A stretch of DNA of 37,127 bases from CAZKCI01 sp964551475 (GCA_964551475.1 CAZKCI010000106.1:1-37127), one strand, 5' to 3'; shown: positions 8,113 to 16,740, counted from the stretch's first letter. Notes: a model not told the origin generated them from the letters alone. Numbers and translations: made by a program.

Positions 8113-9168
8113 TCAGCGTCTGAAGACCCTTTTCGCGGAGGAAACCAGGCGGAAGCCCGCCAGGTTCCCCAGCGGGTGGAGAAGGGAGATGTCCACCAGC
8201 GTGTAGGGGAAGCCGCGGAGTGTCCGGTCCGGCCAGAGGATGTCGCATTCGGCGCAGAGACGGATCTCCCCGTGGCGCCGCTGATGAATCGCCCGCCGCA
8301 GTTCCCGCGCCTTTTCCCCGTTCCAGATCTCGGAGAAAGGCCTCTCCCCCACCTTCCCCAGCGGATAGTCCGCGTCCGCGTCGAGGCAGCAGGGGACCAC
8401 GGTCCCGTCCCAGAGGATCCCCGCCGAGCACCAGATGTAGGTGCAGGGGACATAGCGGGGGCCGCGGCGACGCGGGCGAAAGTCAGCCGAGTCCTGATAG
8501 ATCCCCCGCCAGGAATGGAAGACACGGGAGACGAAAGCGTCGAGCGGCAGCCCCCGGAAGCGCTCCCGGAAGGCCGTTTCCGCCGGTCCGGTCTCTGGCC
8601 CCGATCGCACGATGATATTCTGGAGAATGGCGAAAGGGAGACGGGAGGACATCTCCCGCTTGAGGCGGAGAAAACCCAGAACGTTCTCCAGTGTCTCCTC
8701 GAACTTTCCCCCCACCCGGACCGACTCGTAGGAGGCGGCGTCGCAGCCGTCGAAGGAGAAGGTGATCTGTTCGAGTCCCGCCGCGATCAGCTCTTTTCCC
8801 CTCTCCCGGGTGAGCAGGGTGGCGTTGGTGTTGAGACGTACGGCCACCCCCCGGCGGTGGGCGTAGCGGAGCATCTCCGGGAGATCCCGATGGAGAAGCG
8901 ATTCCCCGCCCAGGAAGAGATACCCGGTGGTCAGAAACGGCGAGACCTCGTCGATAATCGCCCGGTAGGCGGCCAGCTCCATGAAACCGGTCTTTTCCTT
9001 GGCGCGCAGGCGGGTGGGGCACATCACGCAGCGCAGGTTGCAGCGGTTGGTCGGCTCGATCCAGAGGGCGGAGGGGAGCGGCGCGCGGCCGGCCCCCCGG
9101 GCGTAGGCGGCGAGCGTGGCCAGGCCGCGGGGCAATGCTTTCAGGTTTTTCAGGATCGCTCGGCTCAT
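8113..9168 (-). CDS. Radical SAM / SPASM domain protein
   Basis: A 351-aa protein. C43-x3-C47-x2-C50 (N-R-C-N-L-R-C-V-M-C) binds the radical SAM 4Fe-4S cluster; G-G-E-S-L-L is the SAM-binding GGE-like motif and T-N-A-T follows in the next strand. The C-terminal part (about 240-310) has a SPASM-type cysteine set (C-T-Y-I-W-C, V-P-C-C, L-C-A-E-C) and an I-W-N-G-E-K-A motif. Such enzymes often modify peptides or sugars; the substrate cannot be read from sequence. It is one of two radical SAM proteins in this operon, each next to a GT39-type membrane protein, which points to a role in glycan or glycolipid modification. The arrangement gives about 70 bp to the downstream GT4 gene. Confidence 0.85.
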   Translation of the reverse strand: MSRAILKNLKALPRGLATLAAYARGAGRAPLPSALWIEPTNRCNLRCVMCPTRLRAKEKTGFMELAAYRAIIDEVSPFLTTGYLFLGGESLLHRDLPEMLRYAHRRGVAVRLNTNATLLTRERGKELIAAGLEQITFSFDGCDAASYESVRVGGKFEETLENVLGFLRLKREMSSRLPFAILQNIIVRSGPETGPAETAFRERFRGLPLDAFVSRVFHSWRGIYQDSADFRPRRRGPRYVPCTYIWCSAGILWDGTVVPCCLDADADYPLGKVGERPFSEIWNGEKARELRRAIHQRRHGEIRLCAECDILWPDRTLRGFPYTLVDISLLHPLGNLAGFRLVSSAKRVFRR

Positions 9169-9215
9169 GCGTGGAGGCTCATCTTATACCAGGAAACTCC
9201 GGCGTCAGAAAGATT

Positions 9216-9303
9216 TGTAGGCCGGTTCTCCGCCTCCGCCCAGGCTTCGGCGGACAGGTGTGAACCGGCGCCCGAGAACGCCCGGTCACAGACCGGGCCT
9301 ACA
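9216..9303. repeat. 88-bp palindromic intergenic element with TGTAGGCC/GGCCTACA ends
   Basis: The element begins TGTAGGCC and ends with its exact reverse complement. Inside are two perfect hairpins: GCCGGTTC at 9221-9228 pairs with GAACCGGC at 9262-9269, and CCCGGTC at 9281-9287 pairs with GACCGGG at 9291-9297 across an ACA loop. It fills most of the 185-bp gap between the radical SAM and GT39 genes. It has no coding capacity and looks like a MITE- or REP-like dispersed repeat. No second copy is present in this window. Confidence 0.75.
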
Positions 9304-9353
9304 GCGCCCTGACACCGCTTCCAGGGCGGATACCCGATCTGCAAAATCCGTGG

Positions 9354-11009
9354 TTACTTGGTTCTGACCAGCCGCAGGAGGCGGACCTTCCTCCCCCCGA
9401 AAGTGAATTCCTTGACCATCTCAAATTCCGCCGGAAGCGGATCGGCGTTGAGAAGAAACGTCAGATCGGGATGAACCAGACTGAGTTTCCAGTCGTCGAT
9501 GATCACATACCTGATCCCCCTCTCCTTCAGGTAGGCGATCAGACCCGGGTAGTCCCCCCAGAAGAAAACGTTCCACTCACAGCCGGAGTAGTAGGCGGGG
9601 GCCAGCCGCGACATCATCACCTTTTCGCCTTCAATCCCGGGGATGTTTTCCTTCATCCACGATCCCAAAAGCTTGTACTCATAGGGGATTCCCGCCTTGA
9701 CCGCCTTCCGATGGATCACGCCGGCCGATCCCGCGAGGAGAGCGAGGAAAAGAAGCGCGGCGGCCGCGCGGAAAACCGCGGACGCCGACCTCCTCCCCCG
9801 GAAAGCCTCTTCCCGGTCGGTCAGGAAACCGGCCAGGCCGATCAGGACCAGGGGAACGAAGGCGTAGAAATAGCGGTGCTCCACGCCCACGACGATCAGG
9901 GAGCCGGCCGGGAGAAACAGAGCGGCGAGGAAGAGGACGGAGGGGCGCTGGGCGCGCTTCCGGAAGAGGAGGACGAAAGCGAGGATGAGCAGGCCGACAG
10001 CCGCTCCCAGGACAGCGAAAAGCGTTCCGGAAGGCACGCCCAGAAAACGGGCTGACTTCTCCACCTCCTGCCAGCCGTCGGCGAGGTGGTAACGGACGAT
10101 CGAGAGGAAAACCTCCGGACGCCGCCGGGCCAGCTCGGACATATTCATCCCCACTGATTCCGCGGGCGGGATCCCCGCGTAGAGCTCCTCCATGCACTCG
10201 AAGACCACCCGGCCGATGGGCACGCCGCGGGCCCCCTGGATCTGGTAGGTGGCATTGAAATGGCTGTAGCCGGAGAGCGACCATTCCCCCGTGGCCTGAT
10301 GGATGAAGATCCAGAAAGGCAGGGCGGCCAGGGCGAAACCGAGAGGGAGAAGCGCGAGCCTCCCCAGGAATCGCGGGAAGGAGACACGGACGGGCAGAAT
10401 CTGAACCAGGACCACGAAAGACCAGGCCACCGCCAGGAAGAGAAATCCCGTCGGATGGGTTAGGAAGGCCAGGCCGAAGAGGATTCCGGCGGCGAGCATC
10501 CCCGCCGCCATCCCCTTTTTCAGCGTTCTCCAGAAGACGGCCAGGGCGCAGAGCAGAATAAAAGCGTAGAGCGACTCGGCGTAGGTCTCCACCGATCCGT
10601 AGACCAGGACGGGGAAGACGGCGGCCAGCGCGGCGGCGTAGAGGCCCGCCCGCCCTCCGAAAAGATTCCGGGCGAGGGAATACGCGGGGAGAACGAGCAA
10701 AGCCCCGGCCAGGAAAGAGACCAGCTGGGCGCCCAGGAGAAGGTCGCCGCAGAGTTTCCAGAAGATCCCGATCAGGATGGGGTAGAGAGGGGGATGGATG
10801 ATCTGCGGCTTCCCGAACTCGGTGAACCCCTGCCCGCTAAATAGGTTCCGGGCCAAAGAGAGGTAGGTGACGGTGTCCGTCCCGCCGCCGGAATCGATGA
10901 AGTCGAAAGTGAGAAGCGAGACCAGCCGGATGGCGAAAGCGATCAGGAGGATAACCACCATCCCCGACCCGCCGCTCGGCCGGGCACGGGATTCTCGAAT
11001 TGGTTTCAT
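9354..11009 (-). CDS. GT39/ArnT-like membrane glycosyltransferase
   Basis: A 551-aa polytopic protein of the PMT_2/ArnT type. The first periplasmic loop has D-S-G-G-G-T-D-T-V-T-Y (acidic catalytic-type residues) followed by F-S-G-Q-G-F and H-P-P-L-Y-P, the pattern of bacterial GT-C mannosyl/aminoarabinosyl transferases. About ten more hydrophobic helices follow, then a soluble C-terminal domain with I-I-D-D-W. It is predicted to transfer sugar from polyprenyl phosphate to an acceptor outside the cytoplasmic membrane. The start at 11009 (M-K-P-I-R-E-S) is chosen because AAAGGA precedes it and because longer readings run into the upstream radical SAM gene, 25 bp away. It is a paralogue of the 12168-13856 product. 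Confidence 0.8.
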   Translation of the reverse strand: MKPIRESRARPSGGSGMVVILLIAFAIRLVSLLTFDFIDSGGGTDTVTYLSLARNLFSGQGFTEFGKPQIIHPPLYPILIGIFWKLCGDLLLGAQLVSFLAGALLVLPAYSLARNLFGGRAGLYAAALAAVFPVLVYGSVETYAESLYAFILLCALAVFWRTLKKGMAAGMLAAGILFGLAFLTHPTGFLFLAVAWSFVVLVQILPVRVSFPRFLGRLALLPLGFALAALPFWIFIHQATGEWSLSGYSHFNATYQIQGARGVPIGRVVFECMEELYAGIPPAESVGMNMSELARRRPEVFLSIVRYHLADGWQEVEKSARFLGVPSGTLFAVLGAAVGLLILAFVLLFRKRAQRPSVLFLAALFLPAGSLIVVGVEHRYFYAFVPLVLIGLAGFLTDREEAFRGRRSASAVFRAAAALLFLALLAGSAGVIHRKAVKAGIPYEYKLLGSWMKENIPGIEGEKVMMSRLAPAYYSGCEWNVFFWGDYPGLIAYLKERGIRYVIIDDWKLSLVHPDLTFLLNADPLPAEFEMVKEFTFGGRKVRLLRLVRTK

Positions 11010-11034
11010 GTCCTTTGAATTTTCCGCAGGAAAA

Positions 11035-12171
11035 TTAAAAGCCGTGGTCATAGAGCCCGCAACAGCGGGCGCAGATCGGGAAAAGGCCGTGGTCCAGCAA
11101 GGACCGCCGGAACCGGCGCGCCTTTTCCCCGTTCCAGACGGAGAGAAGAGGCTCTTCCCGAACATTCCCAACCGAATAATCCGGGTAATCCGGGCAGAAG
11201 ACGGCCGAGCCGTCCGGCCGGATGTCGATCATCTCCCAGGGAGAATAGCAGAAGCGGCGGCGGACCGGGCGGCCGGGATCGGCGTAATACCCCTCGATCG
11301 CCGCCGGGGGCAGGGAGGGGCGGAAAACGACCGGGAAGCGGATTCGGGCCGCCTGCTTCATCAGTTGCTTGACCTTCGCGGCGTCCACCCTTCCCAGGGC
11401 CCCGATGAAATCCTTTCCCGATCGGGCCGGAACACCGAGACGCTCGGCGAAGATCCGCTCGTTCGCGGCGTTCGCCTCGGCAGAAGTGAACCATCCGAGG
11501 TTGACGATGGCCAGATCGAAAAGGCGGCCGCGCCGGAGAAGATCAAACATTTCTCCCAGGCGGTCCAGCGTGGACTCGGTGACGACGGAGACCGCCTTGA
11601 GCAGCGGCGGCCTCTTCCCGCGGCGGCGGGCTTCTTCGCCGACTTTCTCCGCCCCCGCCTGCAGGCGCTGGAAGGTGCCGGCGACCCCCCGGACGCGGTC
11701 GTGCACCTCCGGCGGGCCGTCGATCGAGATATCCAGGCTATCCACGCCGATCCGGACGAGGTCGGGAGCGAAGCGCTCCAGGACAACGCCGTTGGTGTTG
11801 ATCACCGTGTAGAGCTTGCGCGCCTTCAGATGCTCCAGGAAGGGAATGAGGGCGGGATGGAGGAGAGGCTCCCCTCCCCAGATGTAGATCTTCGGGCGGA
11901 AAGGGGCGACCTCGTCCGCGATCCGTTTCAGCGCGGCCAGGGGAAGGGTTTCGGTCCGCCCGGTGTCCTGCCGCCGCCACTGGCCGCACATCGCGCAGCG
12001 CAGATTGCAAAGATGGGTAAGGTTGAAACTGACCAGGAGCGGGGGAGGAGCGGTCGGGTCCCCTCGCCGCAGTCGCGGACGGATGTCGGAGCGAAAGCGA
12101 ACCGCGGCGCGGACGCGCTCGCGGACCAGGCAGGGGCGGCGGATGGCCAGCAGGCCGGCGGCGAGGTTCAT
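11035..12171 (-). CDS. Radical SAM / SPASM domain protein
   Basis: A 378-aa protein. C55-x3-C59-x2-C62 (H-L-C-N-L-R-C-A-M-C) ligates the radical SAM cluster, W-G-G-E-P-L-L is the SAM-binding motif and D-I-S-I-D-G-P the following conserved strand. The C-terminal SPASM-like region has F-C-Y-S-P, V-F-C-P-D and I-C-A-R-C-C with V-W-N-G-E-K-A. The start codon overlaps the stop of the upstream GT39 gene as ATGA, indicating translational coupling. Same general type as the 8113-9168 protein but diverged. Substrate unknown. Confidence 0.85.
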   Translation of the reverse strand: MNLAAGLLAIRRPCLVRERVRAAVRFRSDIRPRLRRGDPTAPPPLLVSFNLTHLCNLRCAMCGQWRRQDTGRTETLPLAALKRIADEVAPFRPKIYIWGGEPLLHPALIPFLEHLKARKLYTVINTNGVVLERFAPDLVRIGVDSLDISIDGPPEVHDRVRGVAGTFQRLQAGAEKVGEEARRRGKRPPLLKAVSVVTESTLDRLGEMFDLLRRGRLFDLAIVNLGWFTSAEANAANERIFAERLGVPARSGKDFIGALGRVDAAKVKQLMKQAARIRFPVVFRPSLPPAAIEGYYADPGRPVRRRFCYSPWEMIDIRPDGSAVFCPDYPDYSVGNVREEPLLSVWNGEKARRFRRSLLDHGLFPICARCCGLYDHGF

Positions 12172-13856
12172 CGCGGATCCTTCCCCCCGGCCCCGGGGCT
12201 AAAGGCGTAAAGAACGGTCTTTCTCCCGCGATAGGAGACGGTGGTGATCCGAACGAGCTCCCGGGGCGGCGGGGCGGCGTCATCCAGGAGGAAGGCGAGA
12301 GCGGGGCGCGCCCAGGGAGTGGACCAGTCATCCACCACCAGATAATCGGCGCCCGTCTCCCGGGCGTAGCGCAGGATCTCTTCGTAGCTTCCCGGGTAGA
12401 TGAGGGCGTGGCCGGCGCCGGCGTAGAACGGCACCCCCAGTTTCCGGCTCATGACCAAGGTCTTTCCCACGTCGGGAATGGTCGTTTTCATCCACAGGCC
12501 CAGCAGTTTGTACTCATAGGGAACGGTGTCGATTTTATGCCGGACCAGATAGAGGGAGGCCAGAAGCATTCCTCCGGTTATGGCCAGCGACGGAGCCCAA
12601 CCGAGTGTCTTCCGGATCGGGGAAACGGCCCCGCGGGATAGGCGGTCTATCCAGCCCGAGCACACCGAGGCCAGGACTATGAAAACCAGCGGAAGGTAGT
12701 AATAGAAATAGCGGAGCTCCTGCGGGGTGAAAAAGGCGTTGGAGATAAAAACGATATAGGGGAGAGCGGCCGAAAAGAAGAGGATGAGGAAACCGTCCCG
12801 GAAACGGAAACGGCGGCGGATCTTATAGACGAGCAGGGCCGCGGCCGCCGCCAGGCCCAGGGGGATCCCGAACGAAATCAGCCGCGGCGGGATGCCGAAC
12901 TTGGAGAAGCGGGGACTCTGCACCCGGCGGAAGAGAGAGAGCAGGTTCTCGCCCAGGCGAGCCGCCAACCGGGGCGCCTGCCGGGCGAGGAAACCGGCCA
13001 ACCCGCCGCGCTCCAGCCATTGGGCGCGGAGAGCCTCGGGATAGGCGTAGGCGCGGAAGTTCGCCGTTTCCCAATCCCCCTCGAAATAGGGGATCAGGGT
13101 AAAGGGCATCCGGGCGCTCGTCGTCCAGTATCCGAGATGGGCGCGCAGGTAGAGCCAATAGGGCGCGGCGAAAACGAGGAAGACGGCCGCGAACACGACC
13201 CACCCTCCAAGGGCGCGCCGCATTTTTTGCCGCAGAGACGGCCCGGGGGCGAGCATCGGCAGGAGCGCGCCGAGCAGAAGAAAGATCACCGCTTCGGGAC
13301 GGGTGAGATAGGCCAGGCCGACGGCGGCGCCGGAAAAGAGCCCCTGGCGCGGACGAGGAGACAGGGCGAAACGATAGAGCGCCAGGGCCGTCAGCGCCAG
13401 CAGGAACGTATAGAGCGCTTCCACGCGGATCTCGGTCGCGGTATAGAGACTGAGGGGGCAGACCGCGGTGAAAAGGGCGGCCAGGAAAGCCGTCCGGAAG
13501 CAGAACATCGCCCTGGCCAGGAAGAAAACGGGGATGACCGTCAGGGCGTTGAGGAGGACGGACACCATCTGGCCGGAGAGTTCGAGGTCTCCGGTCGCCC
13601 GCCAGCCCAGCCCGATCAGGATCGGAAAAAGCGGGGAATGGACCAGCTCCGGCCGGCCGCGCGAAGTGAAGCCCTTTCCGGAGAAGAAGTTTTGCCCCGT
13701 TCGCGCCATCGCCACCCCGTCGATCCCCCCGTCGGAGCCGACGAAGCGGAAGCGGCTCCAGGCGAACAGCCCCAGAGCGCAGGCGAGGAGGAAGACGGCG
13801 AAGATCCCCGCGGCCTCCCGCGAGCGACAGGGCCGACTTCCCGGAACGGAATTCAT
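12168..13856 (-). CDS. GT39/ArnT-like membrane glycosyltransferase
   Basis: A 562-aa polytopic protein with the PMT_2 hallmarks: G-S-D-G-G-I-D-G in the first loop, F-F-S-G-K-G-F and H-S-P-L-F-P, about ten further hydrophobic helices, and a soluble C-terminal region with V-V-D-D-W. It aligns end to end with the 9354-11009 product (shared K-L-L-G-x-W-M-K, x-V-x-D-D-W and R-G/R-K endings). The ATG at 13856 is taken as start; an in-frame GTG at 13868 lies inside the upstream heptamer array, so the array directly abuts the initiation region. Translationally coupled to the following radical SAM gene. Confidence 0.8.
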   Translation of the reverse strand: MNSVPGSRPCRSREAAGIFAVFLLACALGLFAWSRFRFVGSDGGIDGVAMARTGQNFFSGKGFTSRGRPELVHSPLFPILIGLGWRATGDLELSGQMVSVLLNALTVIPVFFLARAMFCFRTAFLAALFTAVCPLSLYTATEIRVEALYTFLLALTALALYRFALSPRPRQGLFSGAAVGLAYLTRPEAVIFLLLGALLPMLAPGPSLRQKMRRALGGWVVFAAVFLVFAAPYWLYLRAHLGYWTTSARMPFTLIPYFEGDWETANFRAYAYPEALRAQWLERGGLAGFLARQAPRLAARLGENLLSLFRRVQSPRFSKFGIPPRLISFGIPLGLAAAAALLVYKIRRRFRFRDGFLILFFSAALPYIVFISNAFFTPQELRYFYYYLPLVFIVLASVCSGWIDRLSRGAVSPIRKTLGWAPSLAITGGMLLASLYLVRHKIDTVPYEYKLLGLWMKTTIPDVGKTLVMSRKLGVPFYAGAGHALIYPGSYEEILRYARETGADYLVVDDWSTPWARPALAFLLDDAAPPPRELVRITTVSYRGRKTVLYAFSPGAGGKDPR

Positions 13857-13857
13857 A

Positions 13858-13892
13858 TTACTGCTCACCGCTTACTGCTTACGGTTTACGGT
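13858..13892. repeat. Heptamer word array (5 units) between methyltransferase and GT39 genes
   Basis: Five consecutive 7-nt words on the plus strand of the types TTACTGC, TCACCGC and TTACGGT. In minus-strand sense the consensus is RCMGTRA. The array fills the 29-bp gap, supplies the TAA stop of the methyltransferase gene and reaches to 2 nt from the GT39 ATG. Confidence 0.85.
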
Positions 13893-14638
13893 TTTTGACG
13901 CCGGCAGACCGCCATCAGGGAAGATCCGAAGGGCAAGTTCCACCGCTTGAGCCATGCCGCTTCGGCGGCGAAGATCGACTGGCAGGCGCGGTTGATGATC
14001 TGCCCCGGGATCTTGAGCTCCACCCCCTTCTCCGGGCGGTGGAGAGAACGGGCGGCGGCCTTGAGCGAGATCCGGATAACCGCCGTCAGGGGGAAAAGAT
14101 AGGTGCAGAAGTGGGTGAGCCTCTCGATCTTCCAATCCACGCTCCCCAGCAGATCGGCGAGCGGGCGGCGCCGGTAACGGCGGCGGTGGCGGTTGATGTC
14201 GTCGTGGACGGACCAGAGCCAGCGGTAGGCGGGGACGGTGAGAAGGAGCACCCCGCCCGGCTTCGTCACGCGGCGATACTCGGCCAGAGCGGCGCGGTGA
14301 TCGTCGATGTGCTCCAGGACGTCGAGGGAGAGGACGGCGTCGAACTCGCCGGCGGCGAAGGGGAGTCCGTTCTCCTGGACCAGGCGGATATCCCGGCAGC
14401 CTCTCCGGCGGCAACAGGCGATCGCTTCCTCCGAGATGTCCGCCCCCACCGCGTCCCCTATCCCTTCCAGCTCCTTCAGCGTCGAACCGGTCCCGCAGCC
14501 GATGTCGAGAATCCGCGGCGAGCCCGGCGGCAGCAGGGGACGAAGCAGCGCGAGCACGATGGCGCGCCGGGCCACGAACCACCAGTGGGTATCCTCGGTG
14601 GCGTCGAAAAGGGAATAGAGAGTTTCATCCATCTTCAT
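13886..14638 (-). CDS. Class I SAM-dependent methyltransferase
   Basis: A 250-aa protein. I-L-D-I-G-C-G-T-G (motif I) binds SAM, D-V-L-E-H-I-D-D-H is the post-II loop typical of methyltransferase families 11/12, and R-H-R-R-R-Y followed by a hydrophobic segment is common in methyltransferases of glycan clusters. It probably methylates a sugar or lipid-linked glycan intermediate. The ATG at 14638 overlaps the upstream epimerase stop as ATGA, so this start is preferred over the longer frame from 14701. The C-terminus reads R-R-Q-K-P and its TAA lies in the first unit of the heptamer array. Confidence 0.85.
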   Translation of the reverse strand: MKMDETLYSLFDATEDTHWWFVARRAIVLALLRPLLPPGSPRILDIGCGTGSTLKELEGIGDAVGADISEEAIACCRRRGCRDIRLVQENGLPFAAGEFDAVLSLDVLEHIDDHRAALAEYRRVTKPGGVLLLTVPAYRWLWSVHDDINRHRRRYRRRPLADLLGSVDWKIERLTHFCTYLFPLTAVIRISLKAAARSLHRPEKGVELKIPGQIINRACQSIFAAEAAWLKRWNLPFGSSLMAVCRRQKP

Positions 14639-15621
14639 CGTGATTTTTCCAGCGCAGCGGCGTCCGAACGCCTGACCGTCGGCGGCGGTTCGGCATACCA
14701 CGCAATCGTCCGCTGGAGCCCCCGATCGAGGGAAATCCGGGCTTTCCAGCCCAGGATCTTCTCCGCTTTGCTCTGGTCGCCGACCAGATGGAAGATCTCG
14801 TTCTTCCGGAAGGGAAGCTTTCCCCGTTCCAGAGCCGGAGCGCCGCCCAGAAGACGACGGACCGACCGCGCCAGCTCCCGGAGAGAGACCTCCGCGCCGC
14901 TCCCCAGGTTGATCACCTCTCCGCGGGCGGGCCGGCAGCGGGCCGCCCGCAGGAACCCCTCGACGACGTCGTCGACATAGGTGTATTCCCGCGTCTGCCT
15001 CCCCCCGGTCATCCGGAAGGGCCGGCCCTCGATCCCGGATCGGATCAGCTGGGGAAGAAAACGCTCCTCCCCCTGGCCGGGGCCGTACACCAGAAAAAGG
15101 CGGAGCACCGAGACGGGCAGACCGAAGGATCGGTGAGCCAGGCGGCAGGCGAGCGTTGCCGCCGCCTTCGACAACGAATAGGGAGAGACGGGGTCGAGGG
15201 GCATCTCCTCGCGGAAAGGGGGAGGGTTACGGCCATAGACCTCGGCGGTGCAAGCGCAGACAACCCCTGCGCATCCCTCCTTGCCCGCCGCCCGGAGAAC
15301 GTTCACCGTCCCCCCCAGGTTGACGGAGAGAGCCTGTTCCAACGTTTCCCAGGAGCGGGAAGGGTCGGTGAAAGCGGCCAGGTGAAAGAGATAGCGGGGG
15401 GAGGCTTTCTGCACCGCCCTTCCCACCGCTCGGACGTCGCGGATGTCGACGGGGAGTATGCGCAGGGCGCTCTCGATATCCGCGAGCCGGTGGAGCGGGG
15501 CGCCGGGGGCCGTCAGGGCGAAAACGCGCGCTCCCTCTCCGACCAGCCGCCGGGCGAGATGGGAGCCGAGAAAGCCTTCGGCGCCGGTGACGAGGACGGG
15601 TGTGTCGCGGTAGCCGGTCAC
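14635..15621 (-). CDS. NAD-dependent epimerase/dehydratase (extended SDR)
   Basis: A 328-aa extended short-chain dehydrogenase. T-G-A-E-G-F-L-G is the Rossmann G-x2-G-x2-G loop and Y-S-L-S-K holds the catalytic Tyr and Lys. Residues near 200 (Y-V-D-D-V) match the epimerase family substrate-binding region. Placed after a cytidylyltransferase and a CDP-glucose 4,6-dehydratase-like gene, it could reduce or epimerise the resulting CDP-4-keto-6-deoxy sugar (CDP-abequose/paratose synthase type), but the exact specificity is not readable. The GTG start at 15621 lies at the end of the preceding nonamer array. Confidence 0.8.
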   Translation of the reverse strand: MTGYRDTPVLVTGAEGFLGSHLARRLVGEGARVFALTAPGAPLHRLADIESALRILPVDIRDVRAVGRAVQKASPRYLFHLAAFTDPSRSWETLEQALSVNLGGTVNVLRAAGKEGCAGVVCACTAEVYGRNPPPFREEMPLDPVSPYSLSKAAATLACRLAHRSFGLPVSVLRLFLVYGPGQGEERFLPQLIRSGIEGRPFRMTGGRQTREYTYVDDVVEGFLRAARCRPARGEVINLGSGAEVSLRELARSVRRLLGGAPALERGKLPFRKNEIFHLVGDQSKAEKILGWKARISLDRGLQRTIAWYAEPPPTVRRSDAAALEKSR

Positions 15622-15625
15622 TTTT

Positions 15626-15654
15626 TATAAGTCCTATAGGTCGTATAGGACCTA
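15626..15654. repeat. Nonamer word array between the dehydratase and epimerase genes
   Basis: Three 9-nt words on the plus strand, TATAAGTCC, TATAGGTCG and TATAGGACC, fill the 30-bp gap between two co-directional genes. The upstream gene's TAG stop lies at the array edge and the downstream GTG start follows 4 nt beyond the other edge. The middle is partly self-complementary. Confidence 0.8.
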
Positions 15655-16653
15655 TTTTTGCTTCCTTTTCTTCTCTTCGTCCGCAAAAAACTTCCGATAC
15701 CAGTCGATCGTGCCCCGGAGTCCCTCTTCCCGCGTATAGAGCGGCTTCCATCCCAGAAGCCGGCGCGCCCGGGCGGCGGAGAGGTACTGGTGGCGGATCT
15801 CGCCCTTGGCCTCGTTCCGGACATCCGGCTGGAGCTTCGATTGGCCCATCAGCTTGAGGATCAGGGTGACCAGCTCCAGCACCGTGGTCTGGCGCTCGTC
15901 GCTGAAGTTGAAGCCCTGCCCCGCGATCCCCTTCTCGGCCGCCTTCTCGGCGAGCAGAAGGTAGCCCTCCACGGCGTCGAGGATATAGAAGTAGTCCCGA
16001 ATCAAGGTCCCGTCGGAGCGGATGATCGGACGCTCGCCCTGCTCAACGGAGCGGATGGTGCCGGGGACGATCCGGTTCCAGTTCAGGTCCCCTCCCCCGT
16101 AGAGGTTACCGCAGCGGGCCACCGCCACCGGGAGGGCGTAGGTGGCGAAGTAGGCCTGGGCGATCAGGTCGGCGCAGGACTTGGAGACGTCATAGGGGTG
16201 CCGCCCCTGGAGGGGGCTCTCCTCGTCGTAGGGAAGCTTTTCCTGGTCGCCGTAGGCCTTGTCCGAGGAGGCGACCACCACCCTTTTCACCGTGGGAACA
16301 CGGCGGCAGGCCTCGAGGATGTTCCAAGTCCCCTTGATGTTCGACTCGAAGGTGGAGAGGGGGCAGCGGTTGGCGATGGTGACGATGGTCTGGGCGGCCA
16401 GGTGGAAGACGGTGTCCGCTTCGTATTCGTTGAGGGCGCGCTCCAGGAGGGCGTAGTCGGCCACGTCGCCCCGGACCACGTTGATCCTCTCCCAGCAGGC
16501 GAGCTGGTTGAGGCGGGAGCGGGGGACGAGGTCGCGGATCAGGCCGACCACGTTGGCCCCCCGCCGGTAGAGGGCCTCGGTCAGCCAGGAGCCGAGGAGG
16601 CCGGTGCAGCCGGTGACAAAGACGTTTCTATCCTTCCAAAAATCATCCTTCAT
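15652..16653 (-). CDS. rfbG: CDP-glucose 4,6-dehydratase-like (extended SDR)
   Basis: A 333-aa protein. T-G-C-T-G-L-L-G-S-W is the NAD-binding loop, A-S-S-D-K-A-Y-G-D and Y-D-V-S-K carry the catalytic Ser/Tyr/Lys, and V-P-G-T-I-R-S-V with R-S-D-G-T-L-I-R-D-Y-F-Y are signatures of the CDP-glucose 4,6-dehydratase branch. With the cytidylyltransferase encoded upstream it would make CDP-4-keto-6-deoxyglucose for a surface polysaccharide. A GDP-mannose dehydratase-like specificity is less likely given the neighbour. The start at 16653 is set by GGAG 6 nt upstream (16660-16663); the longer frame from 16683 has no such signal. The four-helix-bundle gene and its arrays interrupt the usual direct rfbF-rfbG adjacency. 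Confidence 0.8.
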   Translation of the reverse strand: MKDDFWKDRNVFVTGCTGLLGSWLTEALYRRGANVVGLIRDLVPRSRLNQLACWERINVVRGDVADYALLERALNEYEADTVFHLAAQTIVTIANRCPLSTFESNIKGTWNILEACRRVPTVKRVVVASSDKAYGDQEKLPYDEESPLQGRHPYDVSKSCADLIAQAYFATYALPVAVARCGNLYGGGDLNWNRIVPGTIRSVEQGERPIIRSDGTLIRDYFYILDAVEGYLLLAEKAAEKGIAGQGFNFSDERQTTVLELVTLILKLMGQSKLQPDVRNEAKGEIRHQYLSAARARRLLGWKPLYTREEGLRGTIDWYRKFFADEEKKRKQK

Positions 16654-16695
16654 GGAATCTCCATTGGGATTAGAGGTTCTCACTATTGGCAGATA

Positions 16696-16740
16696 GGTTA
16701 GGGAGAGGAAGTGGGTCTGGTAAATGGGTTAGGGTTAGGT
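16696..16740. repeat. Left flanking word array of the four-helix-bundle gene (inverted copy of right flank)
   Basis: Positions 16696-16729 match the reverse complement of 17301-17334 at 33 of 34 positions, the single difference being A versus G at 16723. The segment is followed by GGGTTAGGGTTAGG. It contains the 3' end of the four-helix-bundle gene: the last 12 or so residues and the TAA stop are written in repeat sequence. Confidence 0.9.

Noticed and set aside
16727..16740. Telomere-like TTAGGG repeats
   Set aside because: Only two partial copies, inside a larger degenerate bacterial word array; nothing suggests a chromosome end.
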